A stretch of 64,000 nucleotides of DNA from Acuticoccus sp051016205. GTDB taxonomy: Bacteria > Pseudomonadota > Alphaproteobacteria > Rhizobiales > Amorphaceae. The stretch covers positions 1,922,001 to 1,986,000 of the forward strand of contig CP136534.1 in NCBI GenBank assembly GCA_051016205.1. The letters run 5' to 3'. Shown in pieces: positions 17,022-26,104 of the stretch. Both the position numbers and the translations under genes were made by a program. Below the pieces are notes generated by a model. It searched no databases. It was not told where the DNA came from and saw nothing but the letters and a program-made list of their open reading frames with translations. The number at the start of each line of letters is the position of its first letter. Position 1 is the stretch's first letter.

Positions 17022-19000
17022 TATTCGAACTCCAAGATCACCGCGTCGACGGCAAGGCTGTCGCCTTCCGAAACGTTGACGGACTTCACCGTGCCGGCCC
17101 GCTCGGCGCGGATGACATTCTCCATCTTCATGGCCTCGATCACCGCAAGGGCCTGACCGTCCTCCACAGCGTCCCCCTCCTTGACGTTGAGGGAGACCAC
17201 AAGGCCAGGCATGGGGCACAAGATGGTCTTCAACGCGTCTGCGGCGGCGTTCTTTGGCATGTGAACGTTGAGGTCGGCTACGCGCGGGCGCGTCACTTTC
17301 ACCGTTGCGCGCATACCGTGGCGGCTGAGCGAGAGCCCGTCCGGCCCCCGCGTCAGCCCCACCACCACGGGAGCTTCGTCCACAAGGCCCTGCCAGATCA
17401 AAGGGTCCGTGCGGCTGCCGCGCACCTCCATCGGCGTATCGTCGATGGTGACGACGGCGCCGGTCTCGCCCGCATCCACAAGGCCGTCTACGCGGCTGTC
17501 GTCGTCAAACAACGCCGAAAGAGGGCCTGGAATGGGGCTTGGGTGAGGGCCGAAGTGGCGGCGCCGCAAGGCTTCCTCCGCCTCAACCGCAAAGGCGATG
17601 GCAGCAAAGAGCTGGCGGCCCTCGTCGGTGAGCGTCGCGCCGCCGCCTGAGGGAAACTCCTCCGCGATGAAGCCTGTGGACAGCGCACCGTCTCGCCAGC
17701 GCGGGTGGGCCATGATGGCCGACAAGAATGGCCCGTTGTGGCGGATCCCTTCGATCGCCACATGGTCGAGCGCCCCTGACATGGTGTCGATGGCCGCCTC
17801 ACGGGTGGGGCCGTGGGTGACGACCTTGGCAATCATCGGGTCGTAGTAGCGGGAGATCTCAGACCCTTCCACGACGCCCGTGTCCACGCGCACCGTTGTG
17901 TCGGAGGCATACTCCGTCGGCATCCTGAGGCGCTTAAGCCGGCCAATGGAGGGCAAAAAATTTCTGTCGGGGTCCTCGGCGTAAAGGCGGCCTTCCACCG
18001 CCCAGCCTTTGATGGTGACGTCCGACTGGGAGAGGCGCAGCCGCTCGCCTGCTGCAACGCGGATCATCTCCTCTACAAGGTCCACCCCTGTGATCAGCTC
18101 CGTCACGGGGTGTTCCACCTGAAGGCGGGTGTTCATCTCAAGGAAGTAGAACTCGGCGTCCTGGCTTGCCACGAACTCCACCGTGCCGGCCGAATCGTAG
18201 CCGACGGCCTTGGCGAGTGCGATGGCCTGCTCGCCCATCTTGGCGCGGGTTGCTTCGTCGAGCAGCGGTGAGGGCGCTTCCTCGATGACCTTCTGGTTGC
18301 GCCTTTGGATGGAGCATTCGCGCTCCACGAGGTGGATGACGTTGCCGTGCTTGTCCCCCAGCACCTGGATCTCGATGTGGCGCGGGTCGACAATGAATTT
18401 TTCCACGAACACGCGTTCATCGCCAAAGGAGCTTGCCGCCTCCGAACGCGCCCTGTCGAAGCCCTCGCGCACCTCGTCGGCGCTGTGGGCAATGCGCATC
18501 CCCTTGCCGCCACCGCCTGCGGAGGCCTTGATCATCACCGGATAGCCGATCCCCTCGGCCACCGACAAAGCCTCCTCCGCGCTCTCCAAGGCGCCGGCGC
18601 CGCCGGGGACGGTGGAGACGCCTGCGGCTTCCGCCCGGCGTTTGGATTCAATCTTGTCGCCCATCGCCTCGATGGCGGCAGGATTGGGGCCGATGAAGGT
18701 GATTCCCGCCTCCGCCAGCGCCTCTGGGAAGGCGGCCCGCTCGGACAAAAAGCCATAGCCGGGGTGGACGGCCTCAGCGCCTGTCTCCTTGCAGGCGTCA
18801 AGGATCGCGCCGATGTCGAGGTAGGATTTCGCGGCCTCCGGCGGGCCGATCCGCACCGCTTCGTCGGCCATCTCCACATGGGGGGCGTGGCGGTCGGCGT
18901 CGGAGTAGACGGCGACTGTGGCAATGCCCAGCTTCCGGCAGGTCGTCATCACCCGGCAGGCGATCTCGCCGCGGTTGGCCACCAAGATTTTCTGGAACAT
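17021..19000 (-). CDS. pccA: Propionyl-CoA carboxylase alpha subunit (biotin carboxylase plus biotin carrier)
   Basis: The 659-residue protein has biotin carboxylase domains (ILVANRGEIACRVM at the N-terminus, the ATP-grasp region with KASAGGGGKGMR, and EMNTRLQVEHPVTE), a linker/BT-like region, and a C-terminal biotin carrier with EAMKMEN; Lys625 is the biotinylation site. With the carboxyltransferase gene 115 bp upstream it forms acyl-CoA carboxylase; the beta subunit points to propionyl-CoA. The product (S)-methylmalonyl-CoA would enter central metabolism via the mutase. This fits the valine-degradation operon at 51-55 kb. The acylphosphatase gene overlaps its 3' end. Confidence 0.94.
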   Translation of the reverse strand: MFQKILVANRGEIACRVMTTCRKLGIATVAVYSDADRHAPHVEMADEAVRIGPPEAAKSYLDIGAILDACKETGAEAVHPGYGFLSERAAFPEALAEAGITFIGPNPAAIEAMGDKIESKRRAEAAGVSTVPGGAGALESAEEALSVAEGIGYPVMIKASAGGGGKGMRIAHSADEVREGFDRARSEAASSFGDERVFVEKFIVDPRHIEIQVLGDKHGNVIHLVERECSIQRRNQKVIEEAPSPLLDEATRAKMGEQAIALAKAVGYDSAGTVEFVASQDAEFYFLEMNTRLQVEHPVTELITGVDLVEEMIRVAAGERLRLSQSDVTIKGWAVEGRLYAEDPDRNFLPSIGRLKRLRMPTEYASDTTVRVDTGVVEGSEISRYYDPMIAKVVTHGPTREAAIDTMSGALDHVAIEGIRHNGPFLSAIMAHPRWRDGALSTGFIAEEFPSGGGATLTDEGRQLFAAIAFAVEAEEALRRRHFGPHPSPIPGPLSALFDDDSRVDGLVDAGETGAVVTIDDTPMEVRGSRTDPLIWQGLVDEAPVVVGLTRGPDGLSLSRHGMRATVKVTRPRVADLNVHMPKNAAADALKTILCPMPGLVVSLNVKEGDAVEDGQALAVIEAMKMENVIRAERAGTVKSVNVSEGDSLAVDAVILEFE

Positions 19001-19081
19001 CGTTAGGCTCTGACCTCGACCACCGTCCGTGCGACCGTTTTACGCAAGCTGACGCCGCACTGTCCATGACGGCAGGGGAGA

Positions 19082-19116
19082 AGCCCCGCACGCGAATGGA
19101 TGGCGTGTGCGGGGCT
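19082..19116 (-). terminator. Stem-loop at the end of pccB
   Basis: AGCCCCGCAC (19082-19091) and its exact inverse GTGCGGGGCT (19107-19116) form a 10-bp GC-rich stem with a 15-nt loop, starting at the pccB stop codon on the minus strand. The following bases are only moderately T-rich, so it could be a terminator or an attenuating/mRNA-stabilising hairpin between pccB and pccA. Confidence 0.55.
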
Positions 19117-20648
19117 CACAGGGGAATGTTGTCATGTTTGCGCCAGGGGTTGTCGAGCTCCTTGTCGCGCAACAGGCGCAGCGCCCGGGCCACCCTGCGA
19201 CGGGTGGAGTGGGGCAGGATCACCTCGTCGATGAAGCCCCTTTCGGCGGCAACGAAGGGGTTGGCGAACCGCGCCTCATAGTCGCTGATGCGCTTGGCAA
19301 GGGCATCCTTGTCGTCCCGTTCGGCGCGGTAGAGGATCTCGGCAGCGCCCTTCGGACCCATCACCGCAATTTCTGCCGTCGGCCAGGCAAAGTTCACGTC
19401 GCCGCGCAGGTGCTTAGAGGCCATCACGTCGTAGGCCCCGCCGTAGGCCTTGCGGGTGATGACGGTGACCTTTGGGACGGTGGCTTCCGCATAGGCAAAC
19501 AAGAGTTTCGCGCCGTGCTTGATGAGGCCGCCATACTCCTGCGCGGTGCCGGGAAGGAAGCCGGGCACGTCCACGAACGTCACGAGGGGGATGGAGAAGG
19601 CATCGCAAAACCGCACGAACCGCGCGGCCTTGCGCGATGCGTCGGAGTCCAACACCCCCGCGAGCGTGAGGGGCTGGTTGGCCACGAACCCCACCGTGCG
19701 CCCATCGATGCGCCCGAAGGCGGTGATGATGTTCTTGGCGAACGTCGGCTGGATTTCGAAGAGAGCACCCTCGTCGGCAACCTTCTCCACCAGCTCGTGC
19801 ATGTCGTAGGGGGCTGTGGGGCTGTCGGGAATGAGGGTGTCGAGGGAGTTTTCCACCCGTGTGGCCGGGTCGCGGGTGAGGAGTTCTGGCGCCTCCACCA
19901 TGTTGGAGGCGGGCAGGTAATCCACGAGGTCCCTGACGGCGGCAAGGGCGGCAATGTCATCGTCAAAGGCGCCGTCGGCAACGGCCGAGCGCGTGGTGTG
20001 GACGGAGGCGCCGCCAAGCTCCTCTGAGGTGACGGTTTCGTTGGTGACGGTTTTGACCACTTCGGGGCCGGTCACGAACATATAGCTCGACCCCTTCACC
20101 ATGAAGATGAAGTCGGTCATGGCGGGCGAGTAGACATCGCCCCCCGCACACGGCCCCATGATGACGGAAATCTGCGGAATGACGCCTGAGGCAAGGACGT
20201 TGCGCTGGAACACCTCGCCATAGCCGCCGAGCGCCGCAACCCCCTCCTGGATGCGCGCGCCGCCGGCATCGAACAGGCCGATGATGGGCGCGCGGTTGCG
20301 CAGCGCCATGTCCTGGACCTTCATGATCTTTTCCGCATGGGTCCAGGACAAGGAGCCGCCGAAGACGGTGAAGTCCTTGGCGAACACGAAGACCGTGCGG
20401 CCCGAGATGGTGCCCCAGCCCGTGACCACGCCATCGCCGGGATACTTGGTCTCTTCCATGCCGAAGTCGGTGCAGCGGTGCTCGACGAACATGTCGAACT
20501 CCTCGAACGAGCCTTCGTCCAGAAGGACCTCGAGCCGTTCGCGCGCGGTCAGCTTGCCGCGCTCGTGCTGGGCGGCGATCCGACGCTCGCCGCCGCCGGC
20601 ACGCGCCTCGGCACGCCGGCGCTCCAACTCCACCAAGACCTCTTTCAT
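19116..20648 (-). CDS. pccB: Propionyl-CoA carboxylase beta subunit (carboxyltransferase)
   Basis: The 510-residue protein has both carboxyltransferase half-domains. The N-terminus with GERRIAAQHERGKLTARERL and FVEHRCTDFGM, the oxyanion loops DAGGARIQEGV and GPCAGGDVYSP, and DVPGFLPGTAQE are characteristic of PccB. I chose ATG at 20648, giving MKEVLVELERRRAEARAGGG, which matches the length and start of rhizobial PccB. An upstream frame to 20714 is not needed. It transfers carboxylate from biotin on PccA to propionyl-CoA. A stem-loop right after its stop separates it from pccA. About 135 bp upstream to the ATP12 chaperone gene should hold its promoter. Confidence 0.95.
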   Translation of the reverse strand: MKEVLVELERRRAEARAGGGERRIAAQHERGKLTARERLEVLLDEGSFEEFDMFVEHRCTDFGMEETKYPGDGVVTGWGTISGRTVFVFAKDFTVFGGSLSWTHAEKIMKVQDMALRNRAPIIGLFDAGGARIQEGVAALGGYGEVFQRNVLASGVIPQISVIMGPCAGGDVYSPAMTDFIFMVKGSSYMFVTGPEVVKTVTNETVTSEELGGASVHTTRSAVADGAFDDDIAALAAVRDLVDYLPASNMVEAPELLTRDPATRVENSLDTLIPDSPTAPYDMHELVEKVADEGALFEIQPTFAKNIITAFGRIDGRTVGFVANQPLTLAGVLDSDASRKAARFVRFCDAFSIPLVTFVDVPGFLPGTAQEYGGLIKHGAKLLFAYAEATVPKVTVITRKAYGGAYDVMASKHLRGDVNFAWPTAEIAVMGPKGAAEILYRAERDDKDALAKRISDYEARFANPFVAAERGFIDEVILPHSTRRRVARALRLLRDKELDNPWRKHDNIPL

Positions 20649-20784
20649 GCCTCGTCCCGCCTTTGTGCGCGGCCCCCCAAACACCGTGGTGAGCGGCGAG
20701 GGGGACGCGTTCATACCGGGTGTGAAGGTGGCCCGCCGCGATGCACCCCGTCAACGGCGTGGCGCGCGGATGATGCAAAAGCGC

Positions 20785-21504
20785 TTAACCGGGTGTCGCG
20801 GCAAGGACGGTGGCGGCTAGGGCAGCGTCGCGTTTGCGGAGGGCGCGGCGGGCGGCAGCCTCATCGTCCTCGCCCCATTCCTTGATGTTCCAGTCCTCGT
20901 CCACGTGGGCGATGGCCCAGGCGGTTTCAAAGTCGACAGCACCGTCGATATGGGCGAGGACGGTGAGGGCGCTTCCCGTCAGCGTGGTGAGCTGGTGGAG
21001 TGCGGCAAGGCGCAAAGGGTCATCGCCCAACGCCTCTTCCACACCACGGCGGAGCCGTTCGTCCTGACTGACGGGCATCACGCCCTCGGCAAGGACGATG
21101 CGAAGGCCAAAGCGCGTCTCAGCGTGCTTCACGATGGGGTCCCACGCAGCCTTCTGGCGTTCCACCAGGCCCGCTGGCCAATCGGCGCGATAGACCACAA
21201 GGTCGGTCTCAGCCATTGCGGCAATGTCGGTGCGCACGGCCTGTCGGCGCCAGGCGACACCGTCGATGGCGGTGTTGGCTAGGCGGGTGAGGGGCATGGT
21301 GGTGGGGTCGATGTGCTCGCCCTGGGACCGCCACTCCCCAGCCAGAGTCTCGCCGAGGGATGGGGGGACGGCAAGGGTTTCCCGCTGGGGCGTTCTGACA
21401 GGCCGCCCGTCCAGATGGATGAGAACGCTGCCGGTGTCGGCAGGAACAACGCTCACCTCTTTGTAGAAGCGGCGAAGGGGTCCGTGTTCGCGATCGGTCG
21501 CCAC
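20785..21504 (-). CDS. ATP12-family F1-ATPase assembly chaperone
   Basis: The 239-residue protein matches the ATP12 family: RRFYKEVSV near the N-terminus, HLDGRPVRTPQRE, TRLANTAIDGV and the central ETDLVVYRADWPAGL. In mitochondria ATP12 binds the F1 alpha subunit during assembly, and alphaproteobacterial homologues are assumed to do the same for the bacterial ATP synthase. GTG at 21504 has GAGGG 8 nt upstream and is preferred over the TTG at 21510, which overlaps the stop of the HAD gene. It is the last gene of the minus-strand block beginning with era or earlier. Confidence 0.88.
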   Translation of the reverse strand: MATDREHGPLRRFYKEVSVVPADTGSVLIHLDGRPVRTPQRETLAVPPSLGETLAGEWRSQGEHIDPTTMPLTRLANTAIDGVAWRRQAVRTDIAAMAETDLVVYRADWPAGLVERQKAAWDPIVKHAETRFGLRIVLAEGVMPVSQDERLRRGVEEALGDDPLRLAALHQLTTLTGSALTVLAHIDGAVDFETAWAIAHVDEDWNIKEWGEDDEAAARRALRKRDAALAATVLAATPG

Positions 21505-21506
21505 GC

Positions 21507-22190
21507 TCAAGTCCCTCGGGCGATGGCGGCGGGTGGCAAGAGCGCGTCCACCAAGTCACGCAGGGCGTCCATGGTGGTGGCCACATGGGTGGCGCCTGCG
21601 TCAAGGAGCGCATCGGTGGGGTGGTAGCCCCAGGAAACGCCGATGGCATGGGTGCCTGCGGCCTTTGCCATTTCAACGTCGAAGGTGGTGTCGCCCACAA
21701 CCACGGTGCGCTCTGGCGTGCCGCCGGCAGCGCCCATGGCTTTGAACACCATGTCGGGGGAGGGCTTTGAGGCCGCTTCGTCGGCGGTGACGGTGACGAT
21801 GAAATGGTGGCCGATGTCATGAACCCGAAGCACCCTGTCCAGCCCGCGGCGGGATTTGCCTGTCACAACGCCCATGAGCGAGTGGGGGTCGTTGAGGGCT
21901 TTGAGTGTTTCCACCATTCCTTCAAAGGGCGGCTCGTGGAGGCCTTCGCCCGTGACGCGGGCCCTGTGTGCCTCGCGGTAGGCATCGGCAAGTGTTTTGG
22001 CATGGGTGGTCTTGCCCGTCAGCGCCACCATCGCCTCTTGGAGGGACAGGCCTATGATGGAGCGCACCGCGGCTGGCGTTGGCGCCTGAAGGCCTGAGCC
22101 GGTGAATGCATCGGCCATGGCGGCGACAATCGTGGCCTGGCTGTCGATCAACGTGCCGTCGCAATCAAACAGGATGAGGCGTGGGGGCAT
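21507..22190 (-). CDS. HAD-family phosphatase (phosphoglycolate phosphatase-like)
   Basis: The 227-residue protein has all four HAD motifs: LILFDCDGTLIDS near the N-terminus, GVVTGKSRRG, SKPSPDMVF with the conserved lysine, and VVGDTTFDVEMAKAAG. The alpha-helical cap between motifs I and II places it in the Gph/beta-phosphoglucomutase-like subfamily. Substrate is not predictable. In related genomes a HAD hydrolase commonly precedes the ATP12 gene. No strong ribosome-binding site precedes the ATG at 22190. Confidence 0.88.
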   Translation of the reverse strand: MPPRLILFDCDGTLIDSQATIVAAMADAFTGSGLQAPTPAAVRSIIGLSLQEAMVALTGKTTHAKTLADAYREAHRARVTGEGLHEPPFEGMVETLKALNDPHSLMGVVTGKSRRGLDRVLRVHDIGHHFIVTVTADEAASKPSPDMVFKAMGAAGGTPERTVVVGDTTFDVEMAKAAGTHAIGVSWGYHPTDALLDAGATHVATTMDALRDLVDALLPPAAIARGT

Positions 22191-22239
22191 TGCGCGGCGT
22201 CTTCGTGGCTCGGTTTCGGTGACGGAGGGGGTCTACACC

Positions 22240-23154
22240 CTAGTTGGAAAAGTCGAGCCCCATTTCCCGGTAACGTTCAGGGTCGTCGGTCCACCGGGGC
22301 CTCACCTTTACGAATAGGAACAGGTGAACGGGGCGGCCGACGAGGGACTTGATCTGCGCGCGCGCGGCCATGGAGATGGCGCGGACGGTCTTGCCCTTCT
22401 CGCCAAGCACGATCTTTTTCTGCCCCTCGCGCTCGACGAAGATCGCCTGCTCGATGCGCACCGACCCATCGCGCAGGGTCTTCCACGTCTCCGTTTCCAC
22501 CGTTGCCGAGTAGGGAAGTTCGTCGTGCAGGCGAAGGGTGAGCTGCTCGCGGGTGATTTCGGCAGCAAGCTGGCGCTCGGGTAGATCTGAGATCTGGTCC
22601 TCTGGATAAAGCCAGGGGCCTTTTGGGACGGCGCCTGCCAGCATGGTGCGAAGGTCATCCACCCCATCGCCGTTCTGGGCAGAGATCATGAAGGTGTCGT
22701 CAAAGGTGGTGACGTTGCCGGCGGCCTCGGCAAGGCTGAGGAGGGTGGGCGGGCTCACAAGGTCAATCTTGGTCAGCACCAGCGTTTTGGGGATCCTGAC
22801 GGCGGTCAGCTCCTCCAAAAGCGCGGCGTTGTCTTCGTCGATGCCACGGCGCGCGTCGATCAAAAGGCATACCCTGTCGGCATCGTAGGCGGAGGACCAG
22901 GCGGTCTTCACCATCGCCCTGTCCAGCCTGCGGCGGGGGGCAAAGATGCCAGGGGTGTCCACCAAAATCACCTGGGAGGTGTCCGCGACGAAAATCCCCC
23001 GCACGGTCGCCCGCGTGGTCTGCACCTTGTGGGTGACGATGGAGATTTTCGCGCCCACCAGTGCGTTCACCAGGGTGGACTTGCCGGCATTGGGGGCACC
23101 GATCAGGGCGACGAAACCGCAGCGTGTTGTGTCGGGCGAGGGGGTCTCGCTCAT
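22240..23154 (-). CDS. era: GTPase Era, 30S ribosome assembly factor
   Basis: The 304-residue protein carries the Era G domain (G1 GAPNAGKST, G3 DTPG, G4 TKID) and a C-terminal KH domain with GEKGKTVRAISMAAR. It binds 16S rRNA near the anti-Shine-Dalgarno end and assists 30S maturation. The ATG overlaps the rnc stop by 4 bp (ATGA), the common rnc-era coupling. recO, which often follows era, is instead at 41.6 kb. Confidence 0.97.
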   Translation of the reverse strand: MSETPSPDTTRCGFVALIGAPNAGKSTLVNALVGAKISIVTHKVQTTRATVRGIFVADTSQVILVDTPGIFAPRRRLDRAMVKTAWSSAYDADRVCLLIDARRGIDEDNAALLEELTAVRIPKTLVLTKIDLVSPPTLLSLAEAAGNVTTFDDTFMISAQNGDGVDDLRTMLAGAVPKGPWLYPEDQISDLPERQLAAEITREQLTLRLHDELPYSATVETETWKTLRDGSVRIEQAIFVEREGQKKIVLGEKGKTVRAISMAARAQIKSLVGRPVHLFLFVKVRPRWTDDPERYREMGLDFSN

Positions 23155-23891
23155 TGAGCGGGGCTGGGTTCGGCAATGCGCTCAAGGGCGGTGCGGGCAG
23201 CGTTTTGCTCTGCTTCGCGTTTGGCCCCGCCCTCGCCTTGGGCAAGAACCCCGTTCCGGCCCAAGACCTCCACAACAAAACGCGGCTTGTGGTCGGGGCC
23301 TGTGCGGCTTGCAAGGCGATAGGTGGGGGGCGGTTCGCCGCCAGCCTGAAGACGCTCTTGAAGGGCGGTCTTGGCATCGGGCTCAGGCGTCTTGGCCGTG
23401 TCCATCAAAGGCTTCCAGATGCGCGTGACAACGCCCTCTGCTGCCGCAAAGCCACCGTCAAGGTAGACCGCGGCAAGCACCGCCTCGCACGCATCGGCAA
23501 GGATGGCGGTCTTGCGCCGGCCGCCGGCCTGGGCCTCGGCAGCGCCAAGGCGCAGCGCCCTATCGATCCCCATCACAAGGGCGCATTCAGCGCACGTCTC
23601 GCGCCGCACAAGGGCGTTCAAACGCCGCGCGAGCGCTCCTTCGTCCTCATGGGGGTGGCGGCGGTAAAGGCTGGAGGCGATGGAAAGGCCCAGCACCCTA
23701 TCGCCCAAAAACTCAAGCCTTTGGTAGCTCTCGCCCCGGCCGTCCTCGTGGACGCTGGCATGGACGAGCGCGCGCTCAAGCAGCCCCTCGTCGGCGAAGC
23801 GGTAGCCGATGGTCTCCTGGAGCTCCCCCAGAGGGTTGCCCGGCGCCCTTTTGTCGCTGTCTGTCAAAGGGAGTCGAAGATCCTGTCCCAT
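23151..23891 (-). CDS. rnc: Ribonuclease III
   Basis: The protein of about 246 residues has the RNase III signature YQRLEFLGDRVL, the second metal-binding block LADACEAVLAAVYLDGG and a C-terminal double-stranded RNA-binding domain (PPPTYRLASRTGPDHKPRF...). It processes rRNA precursors and structured mRNAs. The start is uncertain: ATG 23891 (used, 28-bp overlap with lepB), ATG 23903/23915, or TTG 23867 overlapping the lepB stop (TTGA) are all in frame, and none has a strong ribosome-binding site. It sits between lepB and era, with which it is coupled. Confidence 0.94.
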   Translation of the reverse strand: MGQDLRLPLTDSDKRAPGNPLGELQETIGYRFADEGLLERALVHASVHEDGRGESYQRLEFLGDRVLGLSIASSLYRRHPHEDEGALARRLNALVRRETCAECALVMGIDRALRLGAAEAQAGGRRKTAILADACEAVLAAVYLDGGFAAAEGVVTRIWKPLMDTAKTPEPDAKTALQERLQAGGEPPPTYRLASRTGPDHKPRFVVEVLGRNGVLAQGEGGAKREAEQNAARTALERIAEPSPAQ

Positions 23892-24622
23892 CGCACCGCC
23901 CATGGCCAATTCCATACCTGCCAGATGGGACTCTCTTCGCGGATGGAGAAGAAGATGACCTCCGCCCGCCCGACAAAATTCTCGAACGGCACATACCCCA
24001 CGAAATTCTGCGCCCGGCTGTCGGTAGAATTGTCGCGGTTGTCGCCCATCATGAAGAAGTGGCCTTCGGGGACATTGTAGACCCCCGTGTTGTCGAAAAG
24101 GCCGTTGTCGTTGGTGTCGAGCACATCATAGGAGACGCCGTTGGGCAGCGTTTCGCGATAGCGCCGCGCGCGGAACTCGCGCCCGTTGGCCATGGTCTCC
24201 ACATAGTCCGACATTTGCTCGCGCTGGACGGGCTCGTCGTTGATGTAAACGACCCCGTCCGTCACCTGGATCTTATCGCCAGGCAGGCCAATCACACGCT
24301 TGATATAGTCGGTGGAGTTGTCGCTGGGCAGTTTGAAGACGGCAATGTCGCCGCGCGCAGGCTCCGAGCCGAAGACGCGGCCAGACATGGGGATCAGCCC
24401 GAAGGGCACCGAGTAGCGGCTGTAGCCATAGGCGTACTTGGAGACGAACAGATAGTCCCCCACCAGCAGGGTCTGCACCATGGAGGCGGAGGGGATGTTG
24501 AACGGCTGGAAGAGGAAGGTGCGAATCACAAGCGCGATCAAAAGCGCCTGAATGATCACTTTGACGGTTTCGTACAGGCCACCGCCCTCGCGTTCCGCCG
24601 CTTTCTTTTTCGCCACGCTCAT
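23864..24622 (-). CDS. lepB: Signal peptidase I
   Basis: The 252-residue membrane protease has one N-terminal transmembrane helix (about 21-38) followed by the catalytic serine motif IPSASM (Ser47) and the catalytic lysine motif YIKRVIGLPGDKI. The C-terminal GDNRDNSTDSR block is also canonical. It cleaves signal peptides of Sec/Tat substrates on the periplasmic face. ATG 24622 has AAGGA at good spacing; in-frame upstream codons to 24712 are not needed. It belongs to the acpS-lepB-rnc-era block. Confidence 0.96.
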   Translation of the reverse strand: MSVAKKKAAEREGGGLYETVKVIIQALLIALVIRTFLFQPFNIPSASMVQTLLVGDYLFVSKYAYGYSRYSVPFGLIPMSGRVFGSEPARGDIAVFKLPSDNSTDYIKRVIGLPGDKIQVTDGVVYINDEPVQREQMSDYVETMANGREFRARRYRETLPNGVSYDVLDTNDNGLFDNTGVYNVPEGHFFMMGDNRDNSTDSRAQNFVGYVPFENFVGRAEVIFFSIREESPIWQVWNWPWAVRWDRIFDSL

Positions 24623-24754
24623 CATCTTCCTTTGACTGGCGCGCTTCATCTGCGCGCCGACCGCGGTCCCGTCGGCGCGGAACCGCTCACATAGTGGCAA
24701 CGACCCCCGCACGCAAATGAGGGGGGTGAGGAAGGCCGCGGATCACCCCTTCTC

Positions 24755-25156
24755 CTATGGGGCAGGCAACCCTTCGATGACCACGAAGGCCTGGGCCATC
24801 GGATAGTCGTCCGTCATGGTCAGATGGATCTGTGCGGCGTAGCCGTTTGGCGTCAGCGCTTCAAGCCGCTCCAGTGCACCGCCTGCAAGATGCAAGGTGG
24901 GCTGGCCTGATGGGAGGTTGACGACACCCATCTCGCGCCAGGCAACCCCCATGCGAATGCCCGACCCCAAGGCTTTGGAGCAAGCCTCCTTGGCGGCAAA
25001 GCGCTTGGCGTAGGTGGCCGCGCGTGTGGCGCGCCTGTCGGCCTTGGTGCGTTCCACCTCGGTGAAGACACGGTTTGTGAAGCGTTCGCCGAACCGGTCC
25101 AGTGTTTTTTCGATGCGTCTGATATCGCACAGGTCGCTGCCGATGCCGATGATCAT
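24755..25156 (-). CDS. acpS: Holo-[acyl-carrier-protein] synthase
   Basis: The 133-residue enzyme has the AcpS motifs GIGSDLCDIRRIE at the N-terminus and KRFAAKEACSKALG in the middle. It transfers 4'-phosphopantetheine from CoA to apo-ACP for fatty-acid synthesis. The ATG at 25156 overlaps the stop of the DUF2062 gene (ATGA). A longer open frame up to 25432 is the shadow of that gene. Confidence 0.95.
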   Translation of the reverse strand: MIIGIGSDLCDIRRIEKTLDRFGERFTNRVFTEVERTKADRRATRAATYAKRFAAKEACSKALGSGIRMGVAWREMGVVNLPSGQPTLHLAGGALERLEALTPNGYAAQIHLTMTDDYPMAQAFVVIEGLPAP

Positions 25157-25839
25157 AAAGGCCCATCGTTCGGTGCGCTCTGGCGGGGCGGGTAGGGGCC
25201 GGCGCGGCCCGCACGGTCGTTGGGGGTGTCGAACATCTTTGGATCGGTGGGGCTTTCCAGCGCCGTTTCCATCTGGTGCGCGTTGCGAAGGGCCTGGCTT
25301 GCCTGCATCAGCCGTGCCTGCCGCATCCGTCGCGAGACCATCACGGCCGATCGAGTCAGGAAGTAAAATCCGGTCCCCACGAACAGCCCCAGAACCATGC
25401 CGCCCACGAACATGGGCTTCAGCGTCGGCCACAAAGTGGCGAAGGAGCTGGTGATCATCTCAAACGACAGCTCAAGATGGAGGGGGGAGACCGCACCAGG
25501 GGCCTGGCCCAGAACCAGTTCGCCCACCTGGAAGGAGGTGAGCCAGATCAGGGGGAAGGTGAGGGGGTTGCCCACGGCCGTGCCGAAGGCTGCGGCAATC
25601 ATTGACCCGCCGATCACCCAGGCAAGGGCAAAGCTTAGGATAAAGTGAAACCCCACCAGCGGCGTGAAGGAGGCGAACGCCCCTGCCGCCACCCCGGCCG
25701 CGATGGCATGGGGCGAGGCTTCAAGGCGCAGGACGCGGTGCTTGTAGTAGGCAAAGGAGCGGCGGAAAGAGCGGCGCGGCCAGGCCGCAATGCGCATCTT
25801 CTCCTGGAAATTGGGCCGGGAGCGGCGGCGGAACAACAT
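25153..25839 (-). CDS. DUF2062-domain membrane protein
   Basis: The 228-residue protein has the DUF2062 pattern: a basic N-terminus (RRSFAYYKHRVLRL), the block SPHAIAAGVAAGAFASFTPLVGFHF, and AFGTAVGNPLTFPLIWL. At least three hydrophobic helices are visible, and the last 60 residues are polar. Function is unknown. It heads the co-directional block acpS-lepB-rnc-era with a 4-bp overlap into acpS, so it is probably the first gene of that operon. A candidate promoter lies 80-110 bp upstream. Confidence 0.88.
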   Translation of the reverse strand: MLFRRRSRPNFQEKMRIAAWPRRSFRRSFAYYKHRVLRLEASPHAIAAGVAAGAFASFTPLVGFHFILSFALAWVIGGSMIAAAFGTAVGNPLTFPLIWLTSFQVGELVLGQAPGAVSPLHLELSFEMITSSFATLWPTLKPMFVGGMVLGLFVGTGFYFLTRSAVMVSRRMRQARLMQASQALRNAHQMETALESPTDPKMFDTPNDRAGRAGPYPPRQSAPNDGPL

Positions 25840-25918
25840 GACTTCGCTCCCTTCAGGCGCGGGGTAGACGTGGTACGGACGGTGCGTTGCGACACCCGAA
25901 CCATTACGGGCGCGTCAT

Positions 25919-25948
25919 CCTATATGTGGCGTGCGACGGCGATCACAA
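25919..25948 (-). promoter_or_regulatory. Candidate sigma-70 promoter for the DUF2062-acpS-lepB-rnc-era block
   Basis: On the minus strand TTGTGA (25948-25943), an 18-bp spacer and TATAGG (25924-25919) resemble a housekeeping promoter in an otherwise GC-rich 265-bp spacer between rsh and the DUF2062 gene. No other gene was found in this spacer. Confidence 0.4.
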
Positions 25949-26104
25949 TTTTGGGACTCTGGATTTGCACCGCTGACGGTCTCTCAACGCGTCGCCGGCG
26001 GGCAAGAGTGCGCACGAAACTGCCTGCTTTGTTGTCCTCGTGGTAAGGGCATACGCCTCTCAGAGCGCCACTGCAAAGCGGTTAGATGGTGGGTGTGAGG
26101 TGCT

